Below are positions 40,085 to 47,919 of a stretch of 64,000 nt of DNA, piece by piece (position 1 is the first letter of the stretch; every line of letters starts with the position of its first letter). The stretch covers positions 1,674,001-1,738,000 of the forward strand of contig NZ_FOBB01000001.1 in NCBI RefSeq assembly GCF_900109685.1, given 5' to 3'. Origin of the DNA: Chitinophaga rupis. Its GTDB lineage: Bacteria; Bacteroidota; Bacteroidia; Chitinophagales; Chitinophagaceae. The notes beneath the pieces are model-generated. The model was not told where the DNA came from and did not search any database. It saw nothing but the letters and a program-made list of their open reading frames with translations. The position numbers were made by a program, and so were the translations under genes.

Positions 40085-41068
40085 ATGAAACACGTATCCA
40101 TCCTTGTTCCACGCGGACATACCAGCTTAAGCAACATTGAAGGTACCCACCAGGTGCTGTCGGAAGTGAACAACTTCCAGGAATACAGGGGAGAGGATCC
40201 TGTATTTAACATACAATTGGTAGGGCTTGAAAAAGATACTTCCCAGCGTAACGGTACCTACACTGTAAACCCGGATGTATTGATAACAGACATTGCTAAA
40301 ACAGACCTGATCATTATACCTGCCCTGCATGGCGATCAGAAAATATGCATGGAGCATAACAGGGAATTAATTCCCTGGATCATTGAGCAATACAGGGGTG
40401 GGGCGGAGATCGCCGCATTTTGTATCGGCTCTTTTTTCCTGGCCGGCACCGGCTTAATGAGCGGAAAACGCTGCGCCACACACTGGCGTTTTGCCAATGA
40501 GTTCCGCCAGATGTTCCCGGATGTGGACCTGGTGGATAACAAGATCATTACTGAAGAAGATGGTATTTATACCAGCGGCGGCGCTTACTCTTACCTGAAC
40601 CTGCTGGTGTACATGATCGAAAAATATACGGATCGTGATACCGCCATCTTTATCTCTAAAGCATTTATGATTGATATAGACCGGCACAGCCAATCGCCCT
40701 TTATTATTTTCCAGGGACAAAAAACCCATGAAGATGAAGCGGTGAAAAATGCGCAGGAGTTTATAGAAAAGAATTTCCAGGAAAGGATCACGGTAGATCA
40801 GCTGGCCAGCGCCTTTGCTATGGGCCGCCGCAGCCTGGAACGCCGCTTTAAGAAAGCCACCAGCAACACCGTTTCAGAATATATACAACGGGTAAAGATC
40901 GAGGCTGCAAAGAAGAGCTTTGAAACCAGCCGTAAGAATATTAATGAAGTGATGTATGATGTGGGCTATGCGGATGTAAAGGCTTTCCGCACTATTTTTC
41001 GTAAAGTCACCGGTCTTTCGCCCATGGAATACCGCAATAAATACAATAAGGAAGTAGTAGCCGTATAA
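40085..41068 (+). CDS. GlxA-type regulator: DJ-1/PfpI domain fused to AraC (copy 2)
   Basis: 327 residues, same length as the preceding paralogue and 26 bases behind it. DJ-1 half: IAAFCIGSFFLAGTGLMSGKRCATHWRFANEFRQMFP; AraC half: VDQLASAFAMGRRSLERRFKKATSNTVSEYIQRV and MYDVGYADVKAFRTIFRKVTG, the last part nearly the same as in copy 1. Differences gather in the ligand half, so the two may sense different compounds but bind related DNA. It ends 9 bases before the convergent molybdenum hydroxylase gene. Confidence 0.94.
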   Translation: MKHVSILVPRGHTSLSNIEGTHQVLSEVNNFQEYRGEDPVFNIQLVGLEKDTSQRNGTYTVNPDVLITDIAKTDLIIIPALHGDQKICMEHNRELIPWIIEQYRGGAEIAAFCIGSFFLAGTGLMSGKRCATHWRFANEFRQMFPDVDLVDNKIITEEDGIYTSGGAYSYLNLLVYMIEKYTDRDTAIFISKAFMIDIDRHSQSPFIIFQGQKTHEDEAVKNAQEFIEKNFQERITVDQLASAFAMGRRSLERRFKKATSNTVSEYIQRVKIEAAKKSFETSRKNINEVMYDVGYADVKAFRTIFRKVTGLSPMEYRNKYNKEVVAV

Positions 41069-41077
41069 CCGTTAGCG

Positions 41078-43252
41078 TTAACCCTTCAGCTTCTCCGGTA
41101 ATATAGGCAGGTGCCGTATGCGCTTGCCGCTGGCGCGGTACACGGCATTGACAATGGCCGCGCCGGAGGGACCCTGTACGGCTTCGCCTGCGCCCAATGG
41201 TTCGGCATCCGGGCGTGGTATCAGCGCCACTTCTACTTCGGGCGATTGTTTAATGCTAAGAATGGGATAAGAGATCCAGTCCCTGCTGGTTACATGCTGT
41301 TCATCAAAGGTAACCTGCTCGCGTATGGTCCAGCTGCAAGCCTGCACCATGCCGCCTTCTGTCTGGTTCTTTACGCCATCAGGGTTAATGATCTCACCGG
41401 CATCTACTACCGCCCACATTTTTTGTACCTGTATACTATAGTCTGATTTAATGTGCACCTGTGCCGCCACCGCGCAGTAGGCGCCGGAGTTTTTATACCG
41501 CGCAAAGGCAATACCCACCGCTGTTCCGCTGGCAGCAGGCGCCGGCGGCAGCATGGTCTTTAATTTCTGCAGCACTGCAATGGCCCTTTCATCGTCCAGG
41601 TGTGCCAGCCGGAAGGCAAAAGCATCCTGCTGCGCTTTTTCCGCCAGCTCATCTATAAAACATTCAATGGCAAAAACATTGGCAAAAGCGCCCAGGCTGC
41701 GCAGGGATGAGGTGCGCAGCGGCCCCTGGAAGGCATGTGCTACGATTTGCTGGTTGGGAATATTATAATACGGTTCTGAGTTACGGCGGGCGCCGCCGGC
41801 ATAACCGCCGCCTTCCGGCTTAAACGGTTTGGCAATGTAACGGCCCGGCAATAAATTGGCTGCCTGGCCGCCCGGGCGGGCGCCGTGAGTGTCTGAGCGC
41901 AGTGCATATTGCCAGTGTGTGATTTTCCCTTTATCGTCCAGTGTAGCTGCCAGGTCCATGAGCATGGCGCTGCCATAAGGCTCCCAGCCATGTTCATCCT
42001 GCCGGCTCCATTGCAGGCGTATAGGCTTGCCCGGTAGTGCCATGGCCAGCAGCGCTGCTTCTGCCGCTACATCATCGGCCCCGTTATGCCCGTAACAGCC
42101 GGAGCCCGGAACGCCTTTTACATGAATACGTTCCGCCGGTAGCTGTAATAGCTGCTGCAGCGCCTCCCGCAAGGGATACACGCCCTGGCTGTGCGTCCAC
42201 ACCTGCAGCTGTTGCTGCTCATTATACAACGCTACCGCGCAGGAGGGCCCGGTAGCGCCGTGCATAATGTAAGGTTTAAAATAACGGGCCTGCAGGGTAG
42301 GGCTGCTTATTGCCTGGCCTTTCTCCCGCACCGTTTCGGATTTTACCGGCAGGGAAGCCAGGTGCTCCGCTAAATTATGGCTGCCGGCTAGGGGAGTGCC
42401 TTTGCTCCATTCAGTGTGCTGCGATAATAATTGTTGCGCCTGTACGGCATCATACTCGCGGGTAGCTATTACGCCCAGGAAGCTGCCGTTGGCCACTACT
42501 TTCAGCAGGCCGGGTACTTTTGCTTTTACCGCCTGCTCATTATAATGCTGCAGCTGCGCATCATAGGCCGGGGGCCGCACTATGCGCGCATGCACCATAC
42601 CGGGGAAATGCAGGTCCTGCACATACACAGGCGCGCCTTTAACCATTTGCGGCACATCATCCCGGTGCACAGGCGTGCCGGAGGTGGTATAATCTTTTTT
42701 AGGTTTTAGCTTAACACCAGGTTTTATTTCACCGCTCAGCTTATGGCCATCCAGTATCTGCGCAAAACTAACAGAGCGATCTCCATTTTTCGTAGTGGCC
42801 TTACCGTTATCCAGGTGCAGTTGTTCCGGTGCTAAGTTTAATTGTGCGCCGGCCAGCTCCAGCAGCCGTTCCCGTGCTGCTGCCGCAGCATACCGTACCG
42901 ACATGGCGCTGGTTTCAATAGAGGTGCTCCCTGCTGTATAATTTTCATTGGGGGTAACTTCTGTTTCCGCCAGGGCTACGGTTACTTTTTCCATGGGCAG
43001 CTCCAGCTCCTCGGCCGCAACCTGTGCTACCGCGGTGCGTATGCCCTGGCCCAGCTCCAGCTTGCCGGTAAATACACGTACGCTGCCATTTGCCAGCACT
43101 TCCAGCCAGGCATCTATGTTGGAATATTCTTTAAGATTGCCCGGTAATTCCTGCAAGGGCAGGGCTGCGCCTGCAAAGGGTAATTGGGTTAAAGAAAATC
43201 CAATGGTCAGGCAGCCGGCTGTTTTTAGAAAATCTCTCCTGGAGTGGTCCAT
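41078..43252 (-). CDS. Molybdopterin-binding subunit of an IorB-like aldehyde/heteroaromatic dehydrogenase
   Basis: 724-residue large subunit of the xanthine oxidase superfamily, of the isoquinoline 1-oxidoreductase beta (IorB) type. A twin-arginine signal (MDHSRRDFLKTAGCLTIGFS) directs it to the periplasm with its cofactor. Seen: GKLELGQGIRTAVAQVAAEELELP, a central GVPGSGCYGHNGADDVAAEAALLA, and the catalytic Glu690 in PLGAGEAVQGPSGAA near the C-terminus. It should hydroxylate aldehydes or N-heteroaromatics. The 2Fe-2S subunit (IorA) and a cytochrome partner are not encoded beside it; all bases from 41 to 45 kb were examined. The upstream leader is 120 bases without clear promoter. Confidence 0.93.
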   Translation of the reverse strand: MDHSRRDFLKTAGCLTIGFSLTQLPFAGAALPLQELPGNLKEYSNIDAWLEVLANGSVRVFTGKLELGQGIRTAVAQVAAEELELPMEKVTVALAETEVTPNENYTAGSTSIETSAMSVRYAAAAARERLLELAGAQLNLAPEQLHLDNGKATTKNGDRSVSFAQILDGHKLSGEIKPGVKLKPKKDYTTSGTPVHRDDVPQMVKGAPVYVQDLHFPGMVHARIVRPPAYDAQLQHYNEQAVKAKVPGLLKVVANGSFLGVIATREYDAVQAQQLLSQHTEWSKGTPLAGSHNLAEHLASLPVKSETVREKGQAISSPTLQARYFKPYIMHGATGPSCAVALYNEQQQLQVWTHSQGVYPLREALQQLLQLPAERIHVKGVPGSGCYGHNGADDVAAEAALLAMALPGKPIRLQWSRQDEHGWEPYGSAMLMDLAATLDDKGKITHWQYALRSDTHGARPGGQAANLLPGRYIAKPFKPEGGGYAGGARRNSEPYYNIPNQQIVAHAFQGPLRTSSLRSLGAFANVFAIECFIDELAEKAQQDAFAFRLAHLDDERAIAVLQKLKTMLPPAPAASGTAVGIAFARYKNSGAYCAVAAQVHIKSDYSIQVQKMWAVVDAGEIINPDGVKNQTEGGMVQACSWTIREQVTFDEQHVTSRDWISYPILSIKQSPEVEVALIPRPDAEPLGAGEAVQGPSGAAIVNAVYRASGKRIRHLPILPEKLKG

Positions 43253-43369
43253 CCTGTATCAGTTTAAACCGTATCTACGGTGTGGAGCTTGTTGCTAAAA
43301 ATAAAAAAATAAATCAGCAATAGCAACCGCAGGATTGGCCGGTAGCGTCCCGGTTGAAATTTTATACTA

Positions 43370-43609
43370 TTATCTCACGTTCGCAAGACTGTCAATTGAC
43401 GATTGTATAGCAATCAACCGGCCATGAACGGCTTCAAGCTGCAACTTTCCTGCGTTTGCGCTGTCGTTACAGCCAGGCATTCTTTCATTTATATTATTGG
43501 CGCTATCCTTAAGTAATTTTTGTTCACTTAAAAGTTTCGTCTGCAGGTTGTTGTGATTGCATCCACAAGCGAATATTATGAGAAGGCATAAAATGGCTGA
43601 AAATTTCAT
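43370..43609 (-). CDS. Small lipoprotein, hypothetical
   Basis: 79 residues: MKFSAILCLLIIFACGC is a signal with lipobox (Cys at 17 or 19), followed by a helical, Asn/Lys-rich mature part (LSEQKLLKDSANNINERM, AVHGRLIAIQSSIDSLANVR) that may form a coiled coil. The frame extends to 43693, but the ATG at 43609 is the proper start of the lipoprotein signal. Function unknown. The gene is isolated. Confidence 0.7.
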   Translation of the reverse strand: MKFSAILCLLIIFACGCNHNNLQTKLLSEQKLLKDSANNINERMPGCNDSANAGKLQLEAVHGRLIAIQSSIDSLANVR

Positions 43610-43779
43610 TTGAAGTTTTTTGAAAGTTGGGAAAATCAGGATCTGTTTTGCAATAATAATGTATAAATAACAGCTTATTCCTCCACTCATCAAATTTCAA
43701 AGTAAGACATTACCGGTTGATCTGCCATTCTCTGTTCTTAGCCGGCAACACTTTTCAGCACACTCAGAACATACACCGG

Positions 43780-44130
43780 CTAGTTATTGTTTGTGCCAGG
43801 CCGCGGCTGCAGCTCCCGCACTTCCACTCTGCCGCCCAGGTCCAGTGGCGGGCACGCTTTGGCCAGCTCCACGGCCGCTTCCAGGCTGGCTGCCATAATA
43901 TTAACAGTACCGCCTACCATTAAACCATCCCGCTCTATTGCACCGGTTTCAATACTGCGTTCTATACCGGATAACACAGCGCCTTTCTGGAACAGGATAT
44001 TACTGCTTACATAAATGCCCTGTTTCCTCCATGCAGGAATAACAGCGCCCCATTTTTTACGCAGGTTATTTAATTCTTCGACTGTTTGCAAGCTGGTGCG
44101 CATGTGTAAGATCAAAACATATTCTTTCAT
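43780..44130 (-). CDS. YciI-like (YCII) domain protein
   Basis: 116 residues with a dimeric ferredoxin-like YCII fold (EYVLILHMRTSLQTVEEL ... KKWGAVIPAWRKQGIYVSSN ... GLMVGGTVNIMAASLEAAVELAKACPPLDLGGRVEVRELQP). Members of the family often accompany ECF sigma factors or act as small dehalogenase-like enzymes; the activity of this one is unknown. A -7 box and a palindrome (44150-44174) lie just upstream on the minus strand. The AraC regulator gene follows upstream in the same direction and could bind the palindrome. Confidence 0.85.
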   Translation of the reverse strand: MKEYVLILHMRTSLQTVEELNNLRKKWGAVIPAWRKQGIYVSSNILFQKGAVLSGIERSIETGAIERDGLMVGGTVNIMAASLEAAVELAKACPPLDLGGRVEVRELQPRPGTNNN

Positions 44131-44149
44131 CTTGCTATTTTTTACAAGG

Positions 44150-44174
44150 CAAAATTATCCCGGCACGGTGCCGG
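44150..44174 (-). promoter_or_regulatory. Promoter with palindrome before the yciI-like gene
   Basis: On the minus strand TAATTTTG (44150-44157) fits TAnnTTTG. Directly upstream is CCGGCAC G GTGCCGG (44160-44174), a perfect palindrome between the -7 box and the -33 region, hence a likely repressor or activator site. Confidence 0.6.
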
Positions 44175-44196
44175 TGCATTGTAAAAAATCATTGAT

Positions 44197-44964
44197 CTAG
44201 CAGAAAGCGGGCGATTTAAAAAAGTCCTGTGGGGCTTGCCCGGTAAAGGCTTTGAAGTCTTTGATAAAATGTGCCTGGTCAAAATAGCCGGCATCATAAG
44301 CCAAGGCTGTTAATGTTTGGTTGGGAGTGTATTGGGTAATGAGTTTCCTTAACCGCACAATGTTGGCAAATTGTTTGGGCGTAGCGCCAACCTGCTGGCG
44401 GAAACGTTTTTCCAGCGCATCCTGGCTGATGTTTAGCTGGTAGGAGAGATCCCTGATCTTAATGTTCTGCAGGGTAAGCTGCTGCACGGCAGCCTGTATG
44501 CGGGGATCTGGCTCATATGTTTGTACAGCTGATAATAACCAGCGTTCTATAATGCGGATCCGTTGCGGATGGCTGGCAGCAGCGGATAATTGTTCAGTGA
44601 TACTATCCAGCTGTTGTTGGCTTACCAGGGCATCCAGCGGGATGCTTTGTTCAAAAAATTCGTGTAAAGGCGCTTTAAAAAAAGCAGCTGCGCCGGCTGA
44701 TCTGAAGGTTACGATCAGCGTGGCAGTATTAGGAGTATAGCTGATCAACCGGGCGGTTTTTCGCATGCCGGATATACAGGTAGCCGGGGTAATGCCGCTA
44801 CCGCTGCTCATACTATGCTGTACCTGGCCCCTGAAACGGAAGGCCATTACCACCGCAGTATCCGGCAAGATCTTATTTACTACTTCATGATCGCTTTCAA
44901 TGATCAGGAAGTTCTTAATGAACGGTTGTAAACGGATGCCTGGTATGTAAGTATGGAGGCGCAT
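44197..44964 (-). CDS. AraC-family transcriptional regulator
   Basis: 255 residues. N-terminal ligand domain of the DUF6597-like group (LHTYIPGIRLQPFIKNFLIIE, MAFRFRGQVQHS) and a C-terminal AraC DNA-binding domain (IKIRDLSYQLNISQDALEKRFRQQVGATPKQFA and YDAGYFDQAHFIKDFKAFTGQAPQDFF). The open frame reaches 45066, but the ATG at 44964 (MRLHTYIPG) is the family start. It may regulate the neighbouring yciI-like gene. Confidence 0.92.
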   Translation of the reverse strand: MRLHTYIPGIRLQPFIKNFLIIESDHEVVNKILPDTAVVMAFRFRGQVQHSMSSGSGITPATCISGMRKTARLISYTPNTATLIVTFRSAGAAAFFKAPLHEFFEQSIPLDALVSQQQLDSITEQLSAAASHPQRIRIIERWLLSAVQTYEPDPRIQAAVQQLTLQNIKIRDLSYQLNISQDALEKRFRQQVGATPKQFANIVRLRKLITQYTPNQTLTALAYDAGYFDQAHFIKDFKAFTGQAPQDFFKSPAFC

Positions 44965-44983
44965 ATGAGTTAATGCTGATATA

Positions 44984-44991
44984 CAAATATA
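44984..44991 (-). promoter_or_regulatory. -7 promoter box of the AraC gene
   Basis: TATATTTG on the minus strand, 20 bases before the AraC start at 44964. The remaining 45067-45276 segment up to the next gene shows no gene and no clear promoter for the plus-strand operon. Confidence 0.6.
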
Positions 44992-45276
44992 CGGGTTACT
45001 ACGGGGTTTTGCGCGTATTACTGCTTGTACATTTGCAGCGCAATATTTGATCGCACAAGAAAGCAATGGCCTCAGGTATCTATATGAATAAAAGGAATGG
45101 AATGCTTTACTGTAAAGGATTATAGAATTAATTGTCTGCCCTGAATGTAACCCCGTATTTCTACGTAATTACTGTTAAGCTCCAAAAGGAAAGGCAACCA
45201 ATTCTATTTTACTTACGTGTACAGTGCGATATAAAAATTCATCATTTCAAAATGTTTTAAAAGTTAACGCCTAAAA

Positions 45277-46308
45277 ATGACAACTAAGAATTTAGCACGG
45301 CCAGCACTGTTCATGGTCATCCTGGTAGTAATTGTCATCAGCAGCTGGGAGATCTATTTGCGCGCAAGCGGGTTCACCCTTTCTTATGATGATGCGGCCC
45401 CGCAATGGTCTGCGCAAAGGGCGCAGGTGTACAAGTCGCCGCAGGCAGCTACCGTATTTATTGGCTCTTCCAGGATCAAGTATGACCTGGATATTCCCAC
45501 CTGGAAAAAGCTGACCGGCAGGGATGCGGTGCAGCTTTCTATTGAAGGTAACTCGCCGGTGCCGGTATTGCTGGACCTGGCAGACGATCCGGGCTTTCAC
45601 GGCAGGCTGGTGGTAGATGTAACAGAACCCCTGTTCTTTTCCAGCATGCCGGAGTACAATAAGGAGCCCGCCGGGAATGTGAGCTATTACAAGTTAGAAA
45701 CGCCTGCGCAAAAAGCAGGTTATTACCTGAACCATGTACTGGAATCACAGCTGGTGTTCCTGGACAAACGTTTTCTTTCGCTGAATGCGCAGCTCAGCAG
45801 GCTGCCTGTTCCTCCGCGCCCGGGCGTAGTATCAATGGATAACATACCATTCCCGCCTGACTTTTATAAAGTAAGTTCCGACCGCCAAACCTATATGGAC
45901 GACCGTTTTGTACGCGATACAGCACAGCAGCACGCGGTACAGAATATATGGGCTGGTTTCCTGAACATGGCTGCACATGCGCCGCCCCCGCCGCCTAACA
46001 TGGTGCCTGATGTGCTGAAGTCTGTAACCATTGCAGTAAACAAAATAAGAGCGCGCGGCGGCCAGGTAGTATTTGTACGCACGCCTTCCTCCGGTATGTT
46101 CTGGGATATAGAGCAAAAAGCTTTTCCCCGGGAAAAATTATGGAATGCCTTACTGGCCAGCACCCAATGCCAGGGTATTCACTTCATGGATTATGAAAGC
46201 ACCCGGCATTTTATATGCCCGGAGTGGTCGCACCTTAAACCCCAGGATGCACGGGCCTTTACAAAAGCGTTGATCACGCTGCTACCGGCATCATTTGTAA
46301 AACATTAA
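45277..46308 (+). CDS. Membrane-anchored SGNH-like protein, partner of MBOAT acyltransferase
   Basis: 343 residues with an N-terminal membrane helix (ALFMVILVVIVISSWEIYL) and the rest outside the cytoplasm. The pattern resembles the DltD/AlgJ-like SGNH-fold proteins that work with MBOAT acyltransferases: an early Ser block VFIGSSRIKYDLD, and a late WSHLKPQDARAFTKAL with the likely catalytic His. It is followed 27 bases downstream by an MBOAT gene. The pair probably transfers an acyl group onto an envelope polymer or exported sugar. No named family was matched with confidence. Confidence 0.75.
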   Translation: MTTKNLARPALFMVILVVIVISSWEIYLRASGFTLSYDDAAPQWSAQRAQVYKSPQAATVFIGSSRIKYDLDIPTWKKLTGRDAVQLSIEGNSPVPVLLDLADDPGFHGRLVVDVTEPLFFSSMPEYNKEPAGNVSYYKLETPAQKAGYYLNHVLESQLVFLDKRFLSLNAQLSRLPVPPRPGVVSMDNIPFPPDFYKVSSDRQTYMDDRFVRDTAQQHAVQNIWAGFLNMAAHAPPPPPNMVPDVLKSVTIAVNKIRARGGQVVFVRTPSSGMFWDIEQKAFPREKLWNALLASTQCQGIHFMDYESTRHFICPEWSHLKPQDARAFTKALITLLPASFVKH

Positions 46309-46335
46309 TCTCATCACTGCAACAAATCACCTGTC

Positions 46336-47790
46336 ATGGTTTTCAATTCATACACGTTCATCGTTTTTTTTGCCATTGTGCTTGTACTTCACAACCTGCC
46401 TTTTAGCTGGAAAACAAAAAAAATTAACCTGCTGCTTGCCAGCTATATTTTTTACGCAGCCTGGAATCCTCCCTTCATCCTGCTGCTGTGGTTATCTACA
46501 TTAGTGGACTACTTTGTGGGAAAGGCGTTATATACGCAAAACAATATTCATAAGCGGCGCGTACTGCTGGTAATAAGCCTCATCGGCAACCTGGGCATGT
46601 TATGCTTTTTTAAGTACGGTGGCTTTTTGATGGAAAATTTTGTGGACCTGGTAAATGCGATAGGCTTTAACTACCATCCGCCCAAACCTAATATTATTCT
46701 GCCGGCAGGTATCTCGTTCTATACATTTACCACGCTGTGTTATACTATAGATATGTACAAAAAGGAGAGCAAGCCTATTCCTACCTTGCTGGACTTCTCC
46801 CTGTTCGTAACTTTTTTTCCGCACCTGGTGGCCGGGCCTATTGTACGCCCGCCGCAGCTGGCAGCGCAGTTTGAAACACCGCGTACGGCTACACGTAAGC
46901 AGCTGCTGGATGGGATGTTCCTGGTATCACTGGGCCTGTTTATGAAAGTGGTGCTGGCAGATGGGATGCTGGCAGCATCGGCCGATGCAGTATTTAATAC
47001 CACTAAAGCGCTCACTAGCCTGGATGCCTGGATGGGGGTGCTGGCTTTTACCGGGCAAATATTCTTTGACTTTGCCGGCTACTCTATTTGCGCTATGGGA
47101 GCTGCTTTGAGCCTGGGCTTTACCCTGCCGCAAAATTTCCAGACACCATATGCAGCCATTGGCTTTTCTGATTTCTGGCGGCGCTGGCACATTACACTGT
47201 CGGCCTGGTTACGGGATTATTTATACATTCCTTTAGGCGGTAACCGCAAAGGAAAGTTCCGCACCTATATTAACCTCATGATCACCATGTTGCTGGGTGG
47301 GCTGTGGCATGGCGCCAGCTGGACCTTTGTGGCCTGGGGCGGTTTGCATGGGCTGTACCTGTGGATAGAGAAATTTTTTGAGGACAGAAAGAAAAACAAG
47401 CTGATTGCGCAGCCGCTGGTACGCAATCCGCAGACGCCTGCAACCAAAACATTTCCCGGTATTTTTTATGCATTGCTCACCTTTTTCCTGATCAATATTA
47501 CCTGGGTATTTTTCCGTGCCACCACTTTTGCCGGCGCAGGTAAAATATTGGGCGCTATGGCGGGTATGGCGCAGGGTGCAATGCCCTTGCTTACCAGCCT
47601 GGCTATTGCAAAAATTGTAGTGGTAATTACCGGTATGCTCATCCTGCACTGGGTATTACGCAATACCAAAGTGATTGATGCGGCTTACAAGCTGCCCTGG
47701 TGGATAACCGGTACCGTATGGTCGGCCATGCTTATTCTGCTGATACTGAGCCAGGAAAGCAGCAGCGCATTTATATATTTTCAATTCTAG
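46336..47790 (+). CDS. MBOAT-family O-acyltransferase (AlgI/DltB-like)
   Basis: 484-residue multi-pass inner-membrane enzyme. Typical MBOAT features: the PAGISFYTFTTLCYTID loop, FPHLVAGPIVRP, FWRRWHITLSAWLRDYLYIPLGGNRKG, and the catalytic His325 in GGLWHGASWTFVAWGGLHG. It moves acyl groups from a cytoplasmic donor across the membrane to a periplasmic acceptor, as AlgI or DltB do. The SGNH-like partner is encoded upstream, in the same operon; a terminator follows. Confidence 0.94.
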   Translation: MVFNSYTFIVFFAIVLVLHNLPFSWKTKKINLLLASYIFYAAWNPPFILLLWLSTLVDYFVGKALYTQNNIHKRRVLLVISLIGNLGMLCFFKYGGFLMENFVDLVNAIGFNYHPPKPNIILPAGISFYTFTTLCYTIDMYKKESKPIPTLLDFSLFVTFFPHLVAGPIVRPPQLAAQFETPRTATRKQLLDGMFLVSLGLFMKVVLADGMLAASADAVFNTTKALTSLDAWMGVLAFTGQIFFDFAGYSICAMGAALSLGFTLPQNFQTPYAAIGFSDFWRRWHITLSAWLRDYLYIPLGGNRKGKFRTYINLMITMLLGGLWHGASWTFVAWGGLHGLYLWIEKFFEDRKKNKLIAQPLVRNPQTPATKTFPGIFYALLTFFLINITWVFFRATTFAGAGKILGAMAGMAQGAMPLLTSLAIAKIVVVITGMLILHWVLRNTKVIDAAYKLPWWITGTVWSAMLILLILSQESSSAFIYFQF

Positions 47791-47827
47791 GTGTTAAAAT
47801 AGGATTCCGCTGTTAGGATCAACTTTT

Positions 47828-47879
47828 AGAAAGAGGCGTCTCCTGTCTTTGCAGGCATAGGAGGCGGCCTCTTTCTTTA
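47828..47879 (+). terminator. Rho-independent terminator after the MBOAT gene
   Basis: AGAAAGAGGC with TCCT inside pairs with AGGA and GCCTCTTTCT; a T-rich run follows. It closes the acyltransferase operon 41 bases before the next gene. Confidence 0.85.
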
Positions 47880-47919
47880 TTTCCCTATATTTGTCGGGAC
47901 ACGCTATTAATTCACTGAT

